Below are positions 50,632-58,808 of a stretch of 64,000 bases of DNA, one piece after another. The notes under the pieces were generated by a model. It was not told the origin of the DNA. It was given only the letters and a program-made list of their open reading frames with translations, and made no database searches. A program made the position numbers and the translations under genes. Numbering within the stretch: position 1 is the first letter of the stretch; every line of letters starts with the position of its first letter. Source of the stretch: an uncultured bacterium (GTDB taxonomy: Bacteria > Actinomycetota > Coriobacteriia > Coriobacteriales > Coriobacteriaceae); NCBI GenBank assembly GCA_905215755.1, contig CAJMRE010000001.1, forward strand, positions 68,698 through 132,697, given 5' to 3'.

Positions 50632-50913
50632 ATCAACATCTACACTATCGTCCAGCTGGTCAATACGCTGTTCAACTTCTATTCCACGCTCATTGTCGTC
50701 TACTGCTTTATGACGTGGATTCCCATGAAGCAGGGTGGTTTGCTTCAGGATATTGCCGCGGTGCTTGATAGCGTGTGCGGTCCGTGGCTCAACCTGTTCC
50801 GTCGTTTCATCCCGCCGATGGGCGGTATCGATTTTTCGCCGGTCGTTGCGATTATTGCGTTGCAGTTGGTGCAGAGGCTGGTTCTGCAGCTTCTTATAGG
50901 TATACTCGTGTAG
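50632..50913 (+). CDS. yggT: YggT family membrane protein with apparent ATC start
   Basis: A small two-helix membrane protein (93 residues from 50632) of the YggT/YlmG family, found beside sepF in Gram-positives and linked to envelope or division functions. Family features are the first helix (VQLVNTLFNFYSTLIVVYCF), then MTWIP, the GPWLNLFRRFIPPMGGIDFSPVVA block and the second helix. The only ATG in frame (50710) lies after the first helix and would delete it. Upstream in frame, back to the sepF stop at 50608, there is no ATG, GTG or TTG. AGGAG at 50621-50625 lies six bases before ATC 50632, so ATC is the best start; ATC 50638 and CTG 50656 are alternatives. Confidence 0.75.
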   Translation: MNIYTIVQLVNTLFNFYSTLIVVYCFMTWIPMKQGGLLQDIAAVLDSVCGPWLNLFRRFIPPMGGIDFSPVVAIIALQLVQRLVLQLLIGILV

Positions 50914-50974
50914 AACTGTCTTAGTAACTTACGTCGGGCGTGTAGCGCCGAGGCGATGAAAAAGGAGACTTGTT

Positions 50975-51649
50975 ATGGCTATTACCCCTGCAGACATCCA
51001 GGCTCAGACTTTCTCTGAGGCCAAGCGTGGCTACGATCCTGCTGAGGTCGACGTCTTCTTGGAGACGCTGTCCTCTGAGGTTGACGCTATGCTCGCTAAG
51101 ATCGTCGACCTTAAGGGTCGTCTGACTGCTACCGAGCAGCAGCTTGCCGATGCGCAGGCTCAGCTTGCCCAGGCTCAGGATGCCCCCGCCCAGGCCGTTC
51201 CTGCCGCCCCCGTGGCTGCTCCCGCCCCTGACTTCTCCGCTCAGGAGCGCCAGATTTCCGCTGCCCTGATCGCTGCCCAGCAGACCGCTGAGACCATCGT
51301 CAACGATGCCAATGAGAACGCTGAGCGTATTCGCAACGAGGCTGACGCCAAGGCCCGCGAGGTTATCCGCCAGGCTCTGACCGAAAAGCAGGCTGAGCTC
51401 GAGGAGATCGATCGTCTCAAGGCTTCTCGTGAGGAGTTCAAGGCCGAGTATCTCAAGCTCATCCAGCACTTCATGGACGATGCCCAGAACTCCTTCCCGG
51501 CCGACCTCATGGCCTCCACGCCGGTCGGTTCTGCCGCTTCTCCTGCGGTGACTGTTCCCGCCGAGCCGCTGCCCGTCGCTGACCCGGTTGTCCCCGTGGC
51601 CGATCCCTTCGCCCCGATCGACAACTTCGCTGCCGACGACCTGGACTAA
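50975..51649 (+). CDS. divIVA: DivIVA domain protein
   Basis: A 224-residue DivIVA-type protein that senses negatively curved membrane at poles or septa and, in actinobacteria, guides envelope growth. The N-terminal domain begins ITPADIQAQTFSEAKRGYDPAEVDVFLETL, typical of the family. Coiled-coil stretches follow (about 35-80 and 110-165), separated by an Ala/Pro linker, and the tail is Pro/Ala/Val-rich and acidic. A AAAGGAGA site precedes the ATG. Codons are biased towards GCT, unlike most neighbours, as in ftsZ. Confidence 0.93.
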   Translation: MAITPADIQAQTFSEAKRGYDPAEVDVFLETLSSEVDAMLAKIVDLKGRLTATEQQLADAQAQLAQAQDAPAQAVPAAPVAAPAPDFSAQERQISAALIAAQQTAETIVNDANENAERIRNEADAKAREVIRQALTEKQAELEEIDRLKASREEFKAEYLKLIQHFMDDAQNSFPADLMASTPVGSAASPAVTVPAEPLPVADPVVPVADPFAPIDNFAADDLD

Positions 51650-51675
51650 CATTCGGCCTACAATTTAGTGCCTAG

Positions 51676-51707
51676 AAAGGACCCGCAGCTTGCGGGTCCT
51701 TTTTTAT
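51676..51707 (+). terminator. Terminator after divIVA
   Basis: AAAGGACCCGCA (51676-51687) and TGCGGGTCCTTT (51691-51702) form a perfect 12-bp stem with a three-base loop and a T-run. Confidence 0.95.
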
Positions 51708-51730
51708 GACTGTACCGGGGCGCGCAACAT

Positions 51731-51768
51731 AAAAAACCGAGCCCTGCACATGGTGGCGCAGAACTCGG
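51731..51768 (-). terminator. Terminator after the nitroreductase gene
   Basis: On the minus strand CCGAG and CTGC pair with GCAG and CTCGG around a ten-base loop, followed by TTTTTT. It faces the divIVA terminator from the other side. Confidence 0.8.
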
Positions 51769-51815
51769 CGAACCGGTGAGCGGTCAAGGATAGGTTTTAG
51801 GGCATGTCCCAAAAT

Positions 51816-52346
51816 CTACTTGAGGAGGAAGTCGGAGAGGGGAATGGTACGGGCCTCGCGATGCTCGGGATCGGCGATGTGGTCGGCAGGATATCCACAG
51901 ACGAGCATGTGATAGGGATAGACGCCCTTGGGCAGATTGAACTGCTCCTGTGCCACCCCAGGCTTAAAATGGCATACCCAGCACGTTCCCAGGCCCTGCT
52001 CGGTGGCCTCCATCATCATCTGATCGCAGACGATCGAAGTATCGATGGCACTCGAGTTCATCTGATCATACGGGCGCACCCAGGCATCATCGGTAACGCT
52101 GCAAATAAGGAAGATAAGCGGAGCGCCAAAGATAGACCCATCACGAGCAAACCGAGGCTGACAAGCAGCAGCCTTCTCCAGAAGCTCAGGCGTATCCAAC
52201 ACCATCACACGGGTTGGATGGTTATTACAAGCAGAAGGAGCAATACGCCCAGCCTCAACAATGGCATCCACAACAGCTTGCTCAACAGAACGATCCTGAA
52301 ATTCACGACAAGAATACCGACCCCGAGCCAGATCCAAATAAGACAT
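51816..52346 (-). CDS. Nitroreductase family protein
   Basis: A 176-residue FMN-dependent nitroreductase-type oxidoreductase. The N-terminal flavin-binding block is RGRYSCREFQDRSVEQ, followed by AGRIAPSACNNHPTRVMVL, and the C-terminal GLGTCWVCHFKPG and YPYHMLVCGYPAD blocks are typical of the small subfamily. The physiological substrate is unknown. The start at 52346 has GGAGG. The first half of the gene uses many T-ending codons, while the second half uses the C/G-ending codons normal here, so it may be mosaic. Confidence 0.88.
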   Translation of the reverse strand: MSYLDLARGRYSCREFQDRSVEQAVVDAIVEAGRIAPSACNNHPTRVMVLDTPELLEKAAACQPRFARDGSIFGAPLIFLICSVTDDAWVRPYDQMNSSAIDTSIVCDQMMMEATEQGLGTCWVCHFKPGVAQEQFNLPKGVYPYHMLVCGYPADHIADPEHREARTIPLSDFLLK

Positions 52347-52529
52347 ACAAGCCCTCCAACAATTAAAAATCAAACAAACCCAAAGTAACCCAAACAGTAC
52401 CCAAAGCAGCAATCAGCCAAACGCTCATCGAGGGCCAAAGTGTCCGAACGGATACCAAAGGTCCCTTCAGCCAAACCCCCATTGCGCTATAACTATCAGC
52501 CAAAGTTCCCAATGGTGGTACGTAAGGGA

Positions 52530-52608
52530 GCGGGCCCGGCCACTAATAACCTTTTGAACGACTCTGCTTGCAGCCGGAGTGAAAAAGGTTATTAGTGGCC
52601 GGGCCCGC
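52530..52608. repeat. Long nested inverted repeat F (26-bp perfect arms)
   Basis: Bases 52530-52555 and 52583-52608 are exact reverse complements over 26 bp, with ACTC/GAGT pairing in the interior. Further out, GGTACGT (52516-52522) pairs with ACGTACC (52621-52627). It lies directly downstream of the minus-strand DUF47 gene, whose stop is at 52633. Confidence 0.9.
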
Positions 52609-52632
52609 GACCGCCGGGACACGTACCCCCAA

Positions 52633-53256
52633 TTAACTGTTCTTCATGACAATCGAATCCACAACATCGGCCACATTCTCGCAGCAGTCGGCGCAGTACT
52701 CCAGGAAGGCGTAGACGTCACGCCAAGCGATGACCTCGAGCGGATCCTTGCCGTTAACGTGCAGGTTGCGCATGGCGTTGATGTAGAGCTCGTCGGCCTC
52801 GGACTCGATGGTGTTGATCTGGATGACCAGCTCGCGCAGCGTTTTGGACTTGCGGTAGTTGGGAAGCTCGACCATCAGGTCTTTCATGGCGCGGCAGGCG
52901 TCAGTCACCTTGTGGGCGATGACGATGGCGTCGGGATGGATGCTCTGAATGTTGGTGAAGTAGACGCGCTGCACGACGCCCTCAATACGGTCGAGCACGG
53001 TGTCGAGCGCGCAGCTCATCAGATCCAGATCCTCGCGCTCGAGCGGGGTGATAAAGGCGGTGAGCAGGGCGTCTTCGAGCTCGTGGTGCTTCTTGTCTGC
53101 CGCATGCTCAATCGCATGCATCTTATTGAGCATGTCGTGAATCTGCGCGGGATCGAAGTTCTCAAAAATCTTGGTGAGCAGCTCTGCGGCCTGGACGGCG
53201 AGGTCGGCGCAAGCGACGTAGTTGTCAAAGTAGAACGAATCGGGTTTCTTTGCCAT
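52633..53256 (-). CDS. DUF47 (PhoU-like) partner of phosphate transporter
   Basis: A 207-residue all-helical protein of the DUF47/YkaA family, structurally related to PhoU. Such genes almost always accompany Pit transporters and are thought to regulate them. Blocks visible are MNKMHAIEHAADKKHHELEDAL-type helix (about 40-62), TAFITPLEREDLDLM and the C-terminal INTIESEADELY. AAAGGA precedes the ATG. It follows the Pit gene by 67 bases on the same strand. Confidence 0.88.
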   Translation of the reverse strand: MAKKPDSFYFDNYVACADLAVQAAELLTKIFENFDPAQIHDMLNKMHAIEHAADKKHHELEDALLTAFITPLEREDLDLMSCALDTVLDRIEGVVQRVYFTNIQSIHPDAIVIAHKVTDACRAMKDLMVELPNYRKSKTLRELVIQINTIESEADELYINAMRNLHVNGKDPLEVIAWRDVYAFLEYCADCCENVADVVDSIVMKNS

Positions 53257-53323
53257 GGGTGGGTCCTTTCGAGGCGAAGACGGGTGGGCGAAGTGTTGCG
53301 GTCCGGATGGACGTTCGGTTTGA

Positions 53324-54373
53324 TTAGAGGAACATCATGAACAGCTTGGCCATGACAAAGCTGATGAGTCCGCAGGCGGGGAAGGTGAAGAACCAGGTGA
53401 ACATCATGTCCTTGACGACTCCGAAGTTGATGGCCGAGAGGCGCTTGACGGCACCGACGCCCATGATGGCGCAGGTCTTGATGTGTGTGGAGGACACGGG
53501 GATGCCGGTAAGGGTGGCAAGCAGCAGGTTCGCGGCGCCCGCGAGGTCGGCGGAGAAGCCCTGATACTTCTCGAGCTTAACCATGCTCTGGCCGACGGAC
53601 TTGATGATGCGCTCACCGCCCACGCTGGTACCGATACCCATAGTGGCCGAGCACAGCAGCATAATCCAGATGGGGATGCCGGCATCGCCGACGCTGGTCT
53701 GGCCGTTTGCGAAGGCCACGCCTAAAAAGAGCACGCCGATGAACTTCTGTCCATCCTGCGCGCCGTGCATAAAGCTCATGGCCGCAGCGCTCGCGATCTG
53801 AGCGTATTTAAAGAAGACATTGGCACGTCGCCTGTTGGCGGCGGCGAAAAGAATCGAGACGAGTTTGCACAGGACCCAGCCCATGACAAAGCCCAGGCCG
53901 ATGGAGAGCGCCAGGCCGTAGATGACCTTCATCCACTCGTGGACGTTGACGCTGCTCGCGCCGCCGAGGGCGATAGCGGCACCGGTCAGGCCGGCGATAA
54001 GGCTGTGGCTTTGCGAGGTGGGGATGCCAAAACGCGACGCTGTGGCGCCGTAGACGACGATGGAGAACAGGGCCGCGCACAGGCAGGCGAGCGCCATGGT
54101 GCTGTTTCCGCCAAAGTCGACGATATGCGAGATGGTATTGGCGACGCTCGCATTAAAGTGCGTCATGATGAGCACACCGAGGAAGTTGAATGCGGCGCTC
54201 ATGAGAATGGCGGCGCGGGCGGGCATGCAACGCGTAGTGACGCAGGTCGCGATGGCGTTGGGCGCGTCGGTCCATCCATTGACGAAGATGGCGCCGAGCG
54301 CGAGGATCACGGTGACGGCAAGGACTGGGTTCGACACAATTTGGCCGAGGAAGGTTGAGAACGTTACGTCCAT
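53324..54373 (-). CDS. pit: PiT family inorganic phosphate transporter
   Basis: A 349-residue low-affinity, ion-coupled phosphate transporter of the PiT family. The two family signature repeats are visible: GWTDAPNAIATCVTTR in the N-terminal half and FMHGAQDGQKFIGVLFLG in the second. About ten membrane segments. The substrate (phosphate alone, or metal phosphate) is inferred from the family. Together with DUF47 it complements the high-affinity Pst system 5 kb away. Confidence 0.93.
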   Translation of the reverse strand: MDVTFSTFLGQIVSNPVLAVTVILALGAIFVNGWTDAPNAIATCVTTRCMPARAAILMSAAFNFLGVLIMTHFNASVANTISHIVDFGGNSTMALACLCAALFSIVVYGATASRFGIPTSQSHSLIAGLTGAAIALGGASSVNVHEWMKVIYGLALSIGLGFVMGWVLCKLVSILFAAANRRRANVFFKYAQIASAAAMSFMHGAQDGQKFIGVLFLGVAFANGQTSVGDAGIPIWIMLLCSATMGIGTSVGGERIIKSVGQSMVKLEKYQGFSADLAGAANLLLATLTGIPVSSTHIKTCAIMGVGAVKRLSAINFGVVKDMMFTWFFTFPACGLISFVMAKLFMMFL

Positions 54374-54623
54374 ATATGGGCTTTCTCGAAGTTTGCAGGC
54401 ACGTTACAAAAACATGATAAATCGTATCACCTCCTGCGGGTTTCTTTACCGAGTTCTGATGGGAGAAGTGAATTTTTTGGCACTAATATTGAATATTAGC
54501 CCTGTTGACCGCGGGTGTTCTTTTTGCTAACACACCATGAGGACACGTGTGCGTGCCCCAACATCCCAAAACCACAGTCTGTTCGCTTTACAATATGCAA
54601 ACATGCGTTCGATAATAGGAGGC

Positions 54624-54962
54624 ATGGAATATCGACAGACAGATGGCAAAACTCGGCGCGTGCACAAGCAGTATGTGGACGTCGTGGCTCGCATCCTCGC
54701 GGGCGGACAGGTCGTGCCGGTCACCGTCTGCTGGGTCGACGGTCGTTGCTTTACGATTGACGAAATTATCTCGACCACCGGGTTTGGCCTGATGGTCCAC
54801 GGCATCCGTACGGCAACCTATAAGGTGCGTTTTGGCGGGCACGCGACCGAGTTGTATCTGGAGGACCAGACGCGCGAGCGGGCGGACGGCTCGCAGGCAC
54901 ACGTGATGCGTTGGTGGGTCTGGGCCTTTGATCGCACGCTCGAGGGCGAGCGCCGTAGGTAA
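54624..54962 (+). CDS. Small hypothetical protein
   Basis: A 112-residue soluble protein that I do not recognise. It is basic at the N-terminus and looks beta-rich, with alternating hydrophobic residues (VTVCWVDGRCFTIDEIIS; MRWWVWAFD) spaced like small barrel domains of unknown function in actinobacteria. ATG 54624 directly follows AGGAGG with only one base between, which is too close; ATG 54603 is an alternative with that AGGAGG inside the gene. No operon partner is evident. Confidence 0.55.
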   Translation: MEYRQTDGKTRRVHKQYVDVVARILAGGQVVPVTVCWVDGRCFTIDEIISTTGFGLMVHGIRTATYKVRFGGHATELYLEDQTRERADGSQAHVMRWWVWAFDRTLEGERRR

Positions 54963-55041
54963 GGACGTACGGCATTCGGGTACAATGACAGGAATCTTGT
55001 CAGCTACTGCGCTGTCGCGGCGCTTTTGAAAGGACGAAATT

Positions 55042-55737
55042 ATGAACGATATTCAGGGCTATCAGAACGGCCCCATCGAAACCGGCGCAAGCCGTGCCAA
55101 GGAGATGTCGCCGCGTGCGTATAATCTTGCCATGTCTGCCCTCATCTTCTTGGGCTTTTGTGCCATGGGCGTCGGTGCTTACTTTACGAGCACCATGTCG
55201 TTTGCGCGCATGATGATGAGCGGGGCTGCCCTACCGCTGGTTTTTGGCTCGTTTATTTTGACCATCGTCGGCATGGTCATGATGTCGGCCGCCGCCAGCA
55301 AGCAGTCCGTGGGCCTGTCCCTTGTGGGCTACGTAATCTTTGCGAGCACCTTTGGCCTGACCGCGTCGTTTGGCCTTGCCAACTACGACCTGCCCACCAT
55401 CAACACTGCCTTTATCGCCACGGCCGCCATCACCTTTGTCTTTGGCGCCTTGGGCGTGACGTTCCCCAAGTTTTTCCAGCGCGTATATGGCATCGGTTTT
55501 GGCATTCTGCTCGCTACTATTCTGGTTGAGATCGTGCTGATGTTCATGGGCGTCTCACAGACCATCACCGATCTGATCGTGATCGTGGTGTTCGCCGGCT
55601 TTATTGGCTACGACACCTATGTTGCCACGACGGTGCCGCCTACGCTGCCCAACGCCGTGCTCATGGCGTCCAATCTGTTCGTGGATATTATCAACGTGTT
55701 CCTGCGCATTCTGAACATCCTCGGCCGTCGCGACTAG
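55042..55737 (+). CDS. Bax inhibitor-1/YccA family membrane protein
   Basis: A 231-residue protein with seven hydrophobic segments and the BI-1 family arrangement. Blocks typical of the family include the MSALIFLGFCAMGVGAYF helix, SKQSVGLSLVGYVIFA and the loop FAGFIGYDTYVA before the last helix. Family members form calcium leak channels or interact with membrane proteases such as FtsH; the role here is unknown. GAAAGGA precedes the ATG. Confidence 0.9.
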   Translation: MNDIQGYQNGPIETGASRAKEMSPRAYNLAMSALIFLGFCAMGVGAYFTSTMSFARMMMSGAALPLVFGSFILTIVGMVMMSAAASKQSVGLSLVGYVIFASTFGLTASFGLANYDLPTINTAFIATAAITFVFGALGVTFPKFFQRVYGIGFGILLATILVEIVLMFMGVSQTITDLIVIVVFAGFIGYDTYVATTVPPTLPNAVLMASNLFVDIINVFLRILNILGRRD

Positions 55738-55783
55738 TGGCGAATTGCGGCGGTGCTTGCCGTACGTGCAAATCGATGCGAAA

Positions 55784-55809
55784 GGCGGTCCTTCGGGGCC
55801 GTCTTTTTT
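55784..55809 (+). terminator. Terminator after the BI-1 gene
   Basis: GGCGGTCC (55784-55791) pairs with GGGCCGTC (55796-55803, G-T pairs allowed), followed by TTTTTT. Confidence 0.85.
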
Positions 55810-55875
55810 GTACGCGGCGGGGTATCATGGATGGGAAAAGCCGATAGCGGCAGAGACCGAGAAAGGTGACCACTT

Positions 55876-56997
55876 ATGGCAGACGTCGACAACAGGAACC
55901 GTAACCGCAGGTCCAACCGAGCGGGTCAGCCCAATCCCAAGCGCGAGGCCCGTGCCAAGGCCGCCGAGCGTCACGTGGCAACTGTGTCCGAAGCGTGCGC
56001 CAAGGATATCGAGCGTTCGCTTGCCGGCGTGTGCGAGTTCGATGGTATGCCTGCCGGTTTTGTCGCGGCGATGAAGGCCAAGGTTCAGAGTGCTGTGGCC
56101 GCCGAAGAACAGGTTGCCGAGGACGTCGAGGGCGCGGAGGCTGCCGAGACCGAGACGGCGCCCGAGACCGAGGCAGCGCCTGAGCCTGCCGAGGAAATCG
56201 CCGAAGCTGAGTCCGCGCCTGCTGAGGAGCCCGCTCCGGTTCTGCCTGAGGTCACCGTGCTCGATGCCTCCGCCACGCAGGCCATCCTGGACAACGGTCG
56301 TGGCTATGCGCAGTTCTGCGACATGGCCGTGCTCGCCTTTGCCTCGTTCACCAACCCGGGCGGTGGCTACATCCAGGGCTATCTGGGCCAGGAGGCCACG
56401 CTGTGCGCCGATTCGTATCTGTACAACGTTCTCGATAAGCAGCGCAAATGGTACGGCGAGAACCGTCGCCGCAACATCAACTGCGAGCTTTACCGCAACC
56501 GTGCGCTGGTGGTGCCTGCGGTGCGCTTCGACCGCAACCACGTGCATGCATACGCCGACGTGATCGTGGCCGCCGCGCCCAACGTTAAGCGCGCCCGCCA
56601 GGAGTATCGCGTGAGCGACGATGCTCTGCTGGACGCCCTGCGCGACCGCATTCGCTTTGTGCTTGCCATCTGCGACGAGCTAGGTCGCGAGAAGCTCGTG
56701 CTGGGCGCTTGGGGCTGCGACAACAACGGCTTTGACGCAGAGGCCGTGGCCGAGCTCTTCCGCAAGGAGCTCGCGTCGGGCGACTTTAAGGTCAAGCAAG
56801 TCTTCTTTGCCGTGCCTTCTACGCGCTGGGATGAGGATTTTGCCAAGTTCGAGCACGTGCTGGCAAACTTCCCCGAGCGCAACGAGGAGTCCTATGCCCA
56901 GGTTGCCGCTCGCGCTGCGGCAGCTCGCGCCGCCGAGCAGACCCAGGCTGCTACCGAGGATGATGAGGACGAGGACGATTGGCGCAAGTACCTGTAA
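55876..56997 (+). CDS. TIGR02452 family (PARG-like) protein with altered QEE motif
   Basis: A 373-residue protein whose C-terminal two thirds match the microbial poly(ADP-ribose) glycohydrolase-like family (macro-domain fold): NPGGGYIQGYLGQEATLC near residue 157 corresponds to the GGG-loop and the QEE catalytic motif. Here the motif reads QEA, so the second, catalytic glutamate is missing. The rest of the family blocks (DVIVAAAPN, LVLGAWGCDNNG) are present. The N-terminus is a basic start followed by a Glu/Ala/Pro low-complexity region (about 75-120). It could be an ADP-ribose binder without hydrolase activity. AAAGGTG lies before the ATG. Confidence 0.82.
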   Translation: MADVDNRNRNRRSNRAGQPNPKREARAKAAERHVATVSEACAKDIERSLAGVCEFDGMPAGFVAAMKAKVQSAVAAEEQVAEDVEGAEAAETETAPETEAAPEPAEEIAEAESAPAEEPAPVLPEVTVLDASATQAILDNGRGYAQFCDMAVLAFASFTNPGGGYIQGYLGQEATLCADSYLYNVLDKQRKWYGENRRRNINCELYRNRALVVPAVRFDRNHVHAYADVIVAAAPNVKRARQEYRVSDDALLDALRDRIRFVLAICDELGREKLVLGAWGCDNNGFDAEAVAELFRKELASGDFKVKQVFFAVPSTRWDEDFAKFEHVLANFPERNEESYAQVAARAAAARAAEQTQAATEDDEDEDDWRKYL

Positions 56998-57022
56998 TCG
57001 GTACGTGCTGACAGATAGGTCG

Positions 57023-57056
57023 AGCCGGCGGGAGAGGCTGCTTCCGTCGGCTTTTT
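57023..57056 (+). terminator. Terminator after the PARG-like gene
   Basis: AGCCGGCGG (57023-57031) pairs with CCGTCGGCT (57044-57052, one G-T), followed by TTTTA. Confidence 0.82.
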
Positions 57057-57075
57057 ACTGAGCGAGGGGCTTACG

Positions 57076-57735
57076 ATGAAAAACGTTCTATGCTTTGGCG
57101 ACAGCAACACCTATGGTTACGATCCGGCGGGCATGCGCGACGGCACCGCGGTGCGCTATGCGCAGGATGCGCGCTGGTGCGGCGTGGCCCAACGTGACTT
57201 AGGCGAGGGCTGGCATGTAATTGAAGAAGGCCTCAACGGCCGCACGACGGTACGCGACGACATGTGCCATCTGGACACCAATCTTAACGGCATCCGCGCA
57301 CTTCCGATGCTGCTCGAGGCCCATAAGCCGCTGGACGCCATTGTGATCATGCTGGGCACCAACGACTGTAAGACGGTCTTTAACGTGACAGCTTCCGATA
57401 TCGCCCGTGGCGCCATGGCGCTGATTCGCGCCGTCCGCGCGTTTCCGTGGACCGACGCTGCGCCTTGTCCGCGCATTCTGCTGATGGCGCCTATCAAGAT
57501 TAAGCCGCAGATCGCCGACGTATATATGACCGATTTTGACGAGCATTCCGTAGAAGCCTCGGAACATTTTGGTGAGTACTACGCGCATGTGGCTGAGCAG
57601 TTTGGCTGCGACTTTTTGAATGCAGCGGAGTTTGCCGAGCCGGGCGATATCGACTATCTGCATATGATGCCCGAAAGCCACGAGAGCTTGGGACATGCCG
57701 TGGCAGCCAAGCTCCAAGAGATGCTCGGTGAGTAG
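57076..57735 (+). CDS. SGNH/GDSL family hydrolase
   Basis: A 219-residue SGNH esterase or lipase-like hydrolase. Block I holds the nucleophile Ser in LCFGDSNTYG, block II Gly is in GLNGRTT, block III Asn is in MLGTNDCK, and block V has the Asp/His pair in DIDYLHMMPESH. No signal peptide, so it is cytoplasmic. Relatives deacetylate sugars or xenobiotics or act as arylesterases; substrate unknown. GAGGGG precedes the ATG. Confidence 0.88.
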   Translation: MKNVLCFGDSNTYGYDPAGMRDGTAVRYAQDARWCGVAQRDLGEGWHVIEEGLNGRTTVRDDMCHLDTNLNGIRALPMLLEAHKPLDAIVIMLGTNDCKTVFNVTASDIARGAMALIRAVRAFPWTDAAPCPRILLMAPIKIKPQIADVYMTDFDEHSVEASEHFGEYYAHVAEQFGCDFLNAAEFAEPGDIDYLHMMPESHESLGHAVAAKLQEMLGE

Positions 57736-57742
57736 CGCGACC

Positions 57743-57785
57743 CCAAGCCACCACAAAGGGGGCGGGCGCCTTTGCGGTGGCTTGG
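57743..57785. terminator. Bidirectional terminator between the SGNH hydrolase gene and thiD
   Basis: A 17-bp stem with a single mismatch (57743-57759 with 57769-57785) sits between the convergent genes and can fold in both transcripts. There is no long T-run in either direction. Confidence 0.7.
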
Positions 57786-57795
57786 ACTGCGAATC

Positions 57796-58626
57796 TTAAT
57801 ACTGCCACATGTGGTTGACGGGGCCGGAACCTTTGCCCATGTTCAGGCCGGCGGCCAGAGCGCCTGTCAGGTATGCCTTGCCTGCGTTGACGGCGTCGGC
57901 AAGATCCATGCCCTGGGCCAGCGCGCAGGCGATGGCGGACGAGAGCGTGCAACCGGTGCCATGCGTGTTGCCGGTCTCGATGCGCTTGTGGCGGAACCAC
58001 GTGGTGAGCGGATCGCCCAGGTGGTTGCCCTCGTCATCGAGCGGCGCGGGCTCTGCTAGCACATCGTTGGCCTCGTTGACAAAATGCCCGCCCTTAACGA
58101 GAGACGCGCAGCCAAAGCGGCGGGTGAGAAGCATGGCGGCATTTTGCTGAGTGCGCTCGGAATCGACCTCATAATCGAGCAACGCCATGGCCTCGGGAAT
58201 ATTGGGCGTGATAACCGTCGCTAGCGGGAACAGGCGGCGGGTGAGCGCCTCGGCGGCATCTTCGGCAATCAGCCGTGCGCCCGAGGTGGCTACCATGACG
58301 GGGTCGACTACCACGTTTGTCGCGTTCCAGGCGCTCAGGCGGTCGGCGATAACATCGATAATCTCGACAGAAGAAACCATGCCGATCTTGACGGCGCTGG
58401 GGCGGATATCGTCAAAAACGGCGTCAATTTGCGCGGCTACGATATCTGGTGAGATATCCTGCACGGCGGTGACGCCCAGTGTGTTTTGCGCTGTGATGGC
58501 GGTGATGGCCGTCTCGGCATACAGGCGGTGCGCCGTGATGGTCTTGATGTCGGCCTGAATGCCGGCGCCACCGCTGGAATCGGATCCCGCGATGGACAGG
58601 ACGGTAGGTACCTTACTACGATCCAT
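57796..58626 (-). CDS. thiD: Hydroxymethylpyrimidine/phosphomethylpyrimidine kinase
   Basis: ThiD (276 residues) phosphorylates HMP and HMP-P to HMP-PP for thiamine synthesis. The ribokinase-type N-terminus SIAGSDSSGGAGIQADIKTI is diagnostic, with DPVMVATSGA in the middle and the C-terminal anion-hole block NTHGTGCTLSSAIAC. AAGGGAG precedes the ATG. It lies downstream of thiC on the same strand, separated by a hairpin, so the two steps are adjacent in pathway and genome. Confidence 0.95.
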   Translation of the reverse strand: MDRSKVPTVLSIAGSDSSGGAGIQADIKTITAHRLYAETAITAITAQNTLGVTAVQDISPDIVAAQIDAVFDDIRPSAVKIGMVSSVEIIDVIADRLSAWNATNVVVDPVMVATSGARLIAEDAAEALTRRLFPLATVITPNIPEAMALLDYEVDSERTQQNAAMLLTRRFGCASLVKGGHFVNEANDVLAEPAPLDDEGNHLGDPLTTWFRHKRIETGNTHGTGCTLSSAIACALAQGMDLADAVNAGKAYLTGALAAGLNMGKGSGPVNHMWQY

Positions 58627-58683
58627 GTTCGCTCCCTTGTTCGGTCGGAATCAAATGGGTCTTTAAGCCAGCATTATAAAGAT

Positions 58684-58713
58684 GCCCGGGCCGACTCTAT
58701 GTCGAACCCGGGC
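58684..58713 (-). terminator. Hairpin between thiC and thiD
   Basis: GCCCGGG and CGAC (58684-58695) pair with GTCG and CCCGGGC (58701-58713). On the minus strand ATCTTTATAA follows, a moderate tail. It may attenuate read-through from thiC to thiD. Confidence 0.6.
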
Positions 58714-58808
58714 GGGCGATGCAATCTTTACGCAAATGCAAGCAAATGTTCACACGTCAACAATTGACAGGCACCAGCTCGCCGCCAGAGGCGGCCGCGG
58801 CGACAGGG

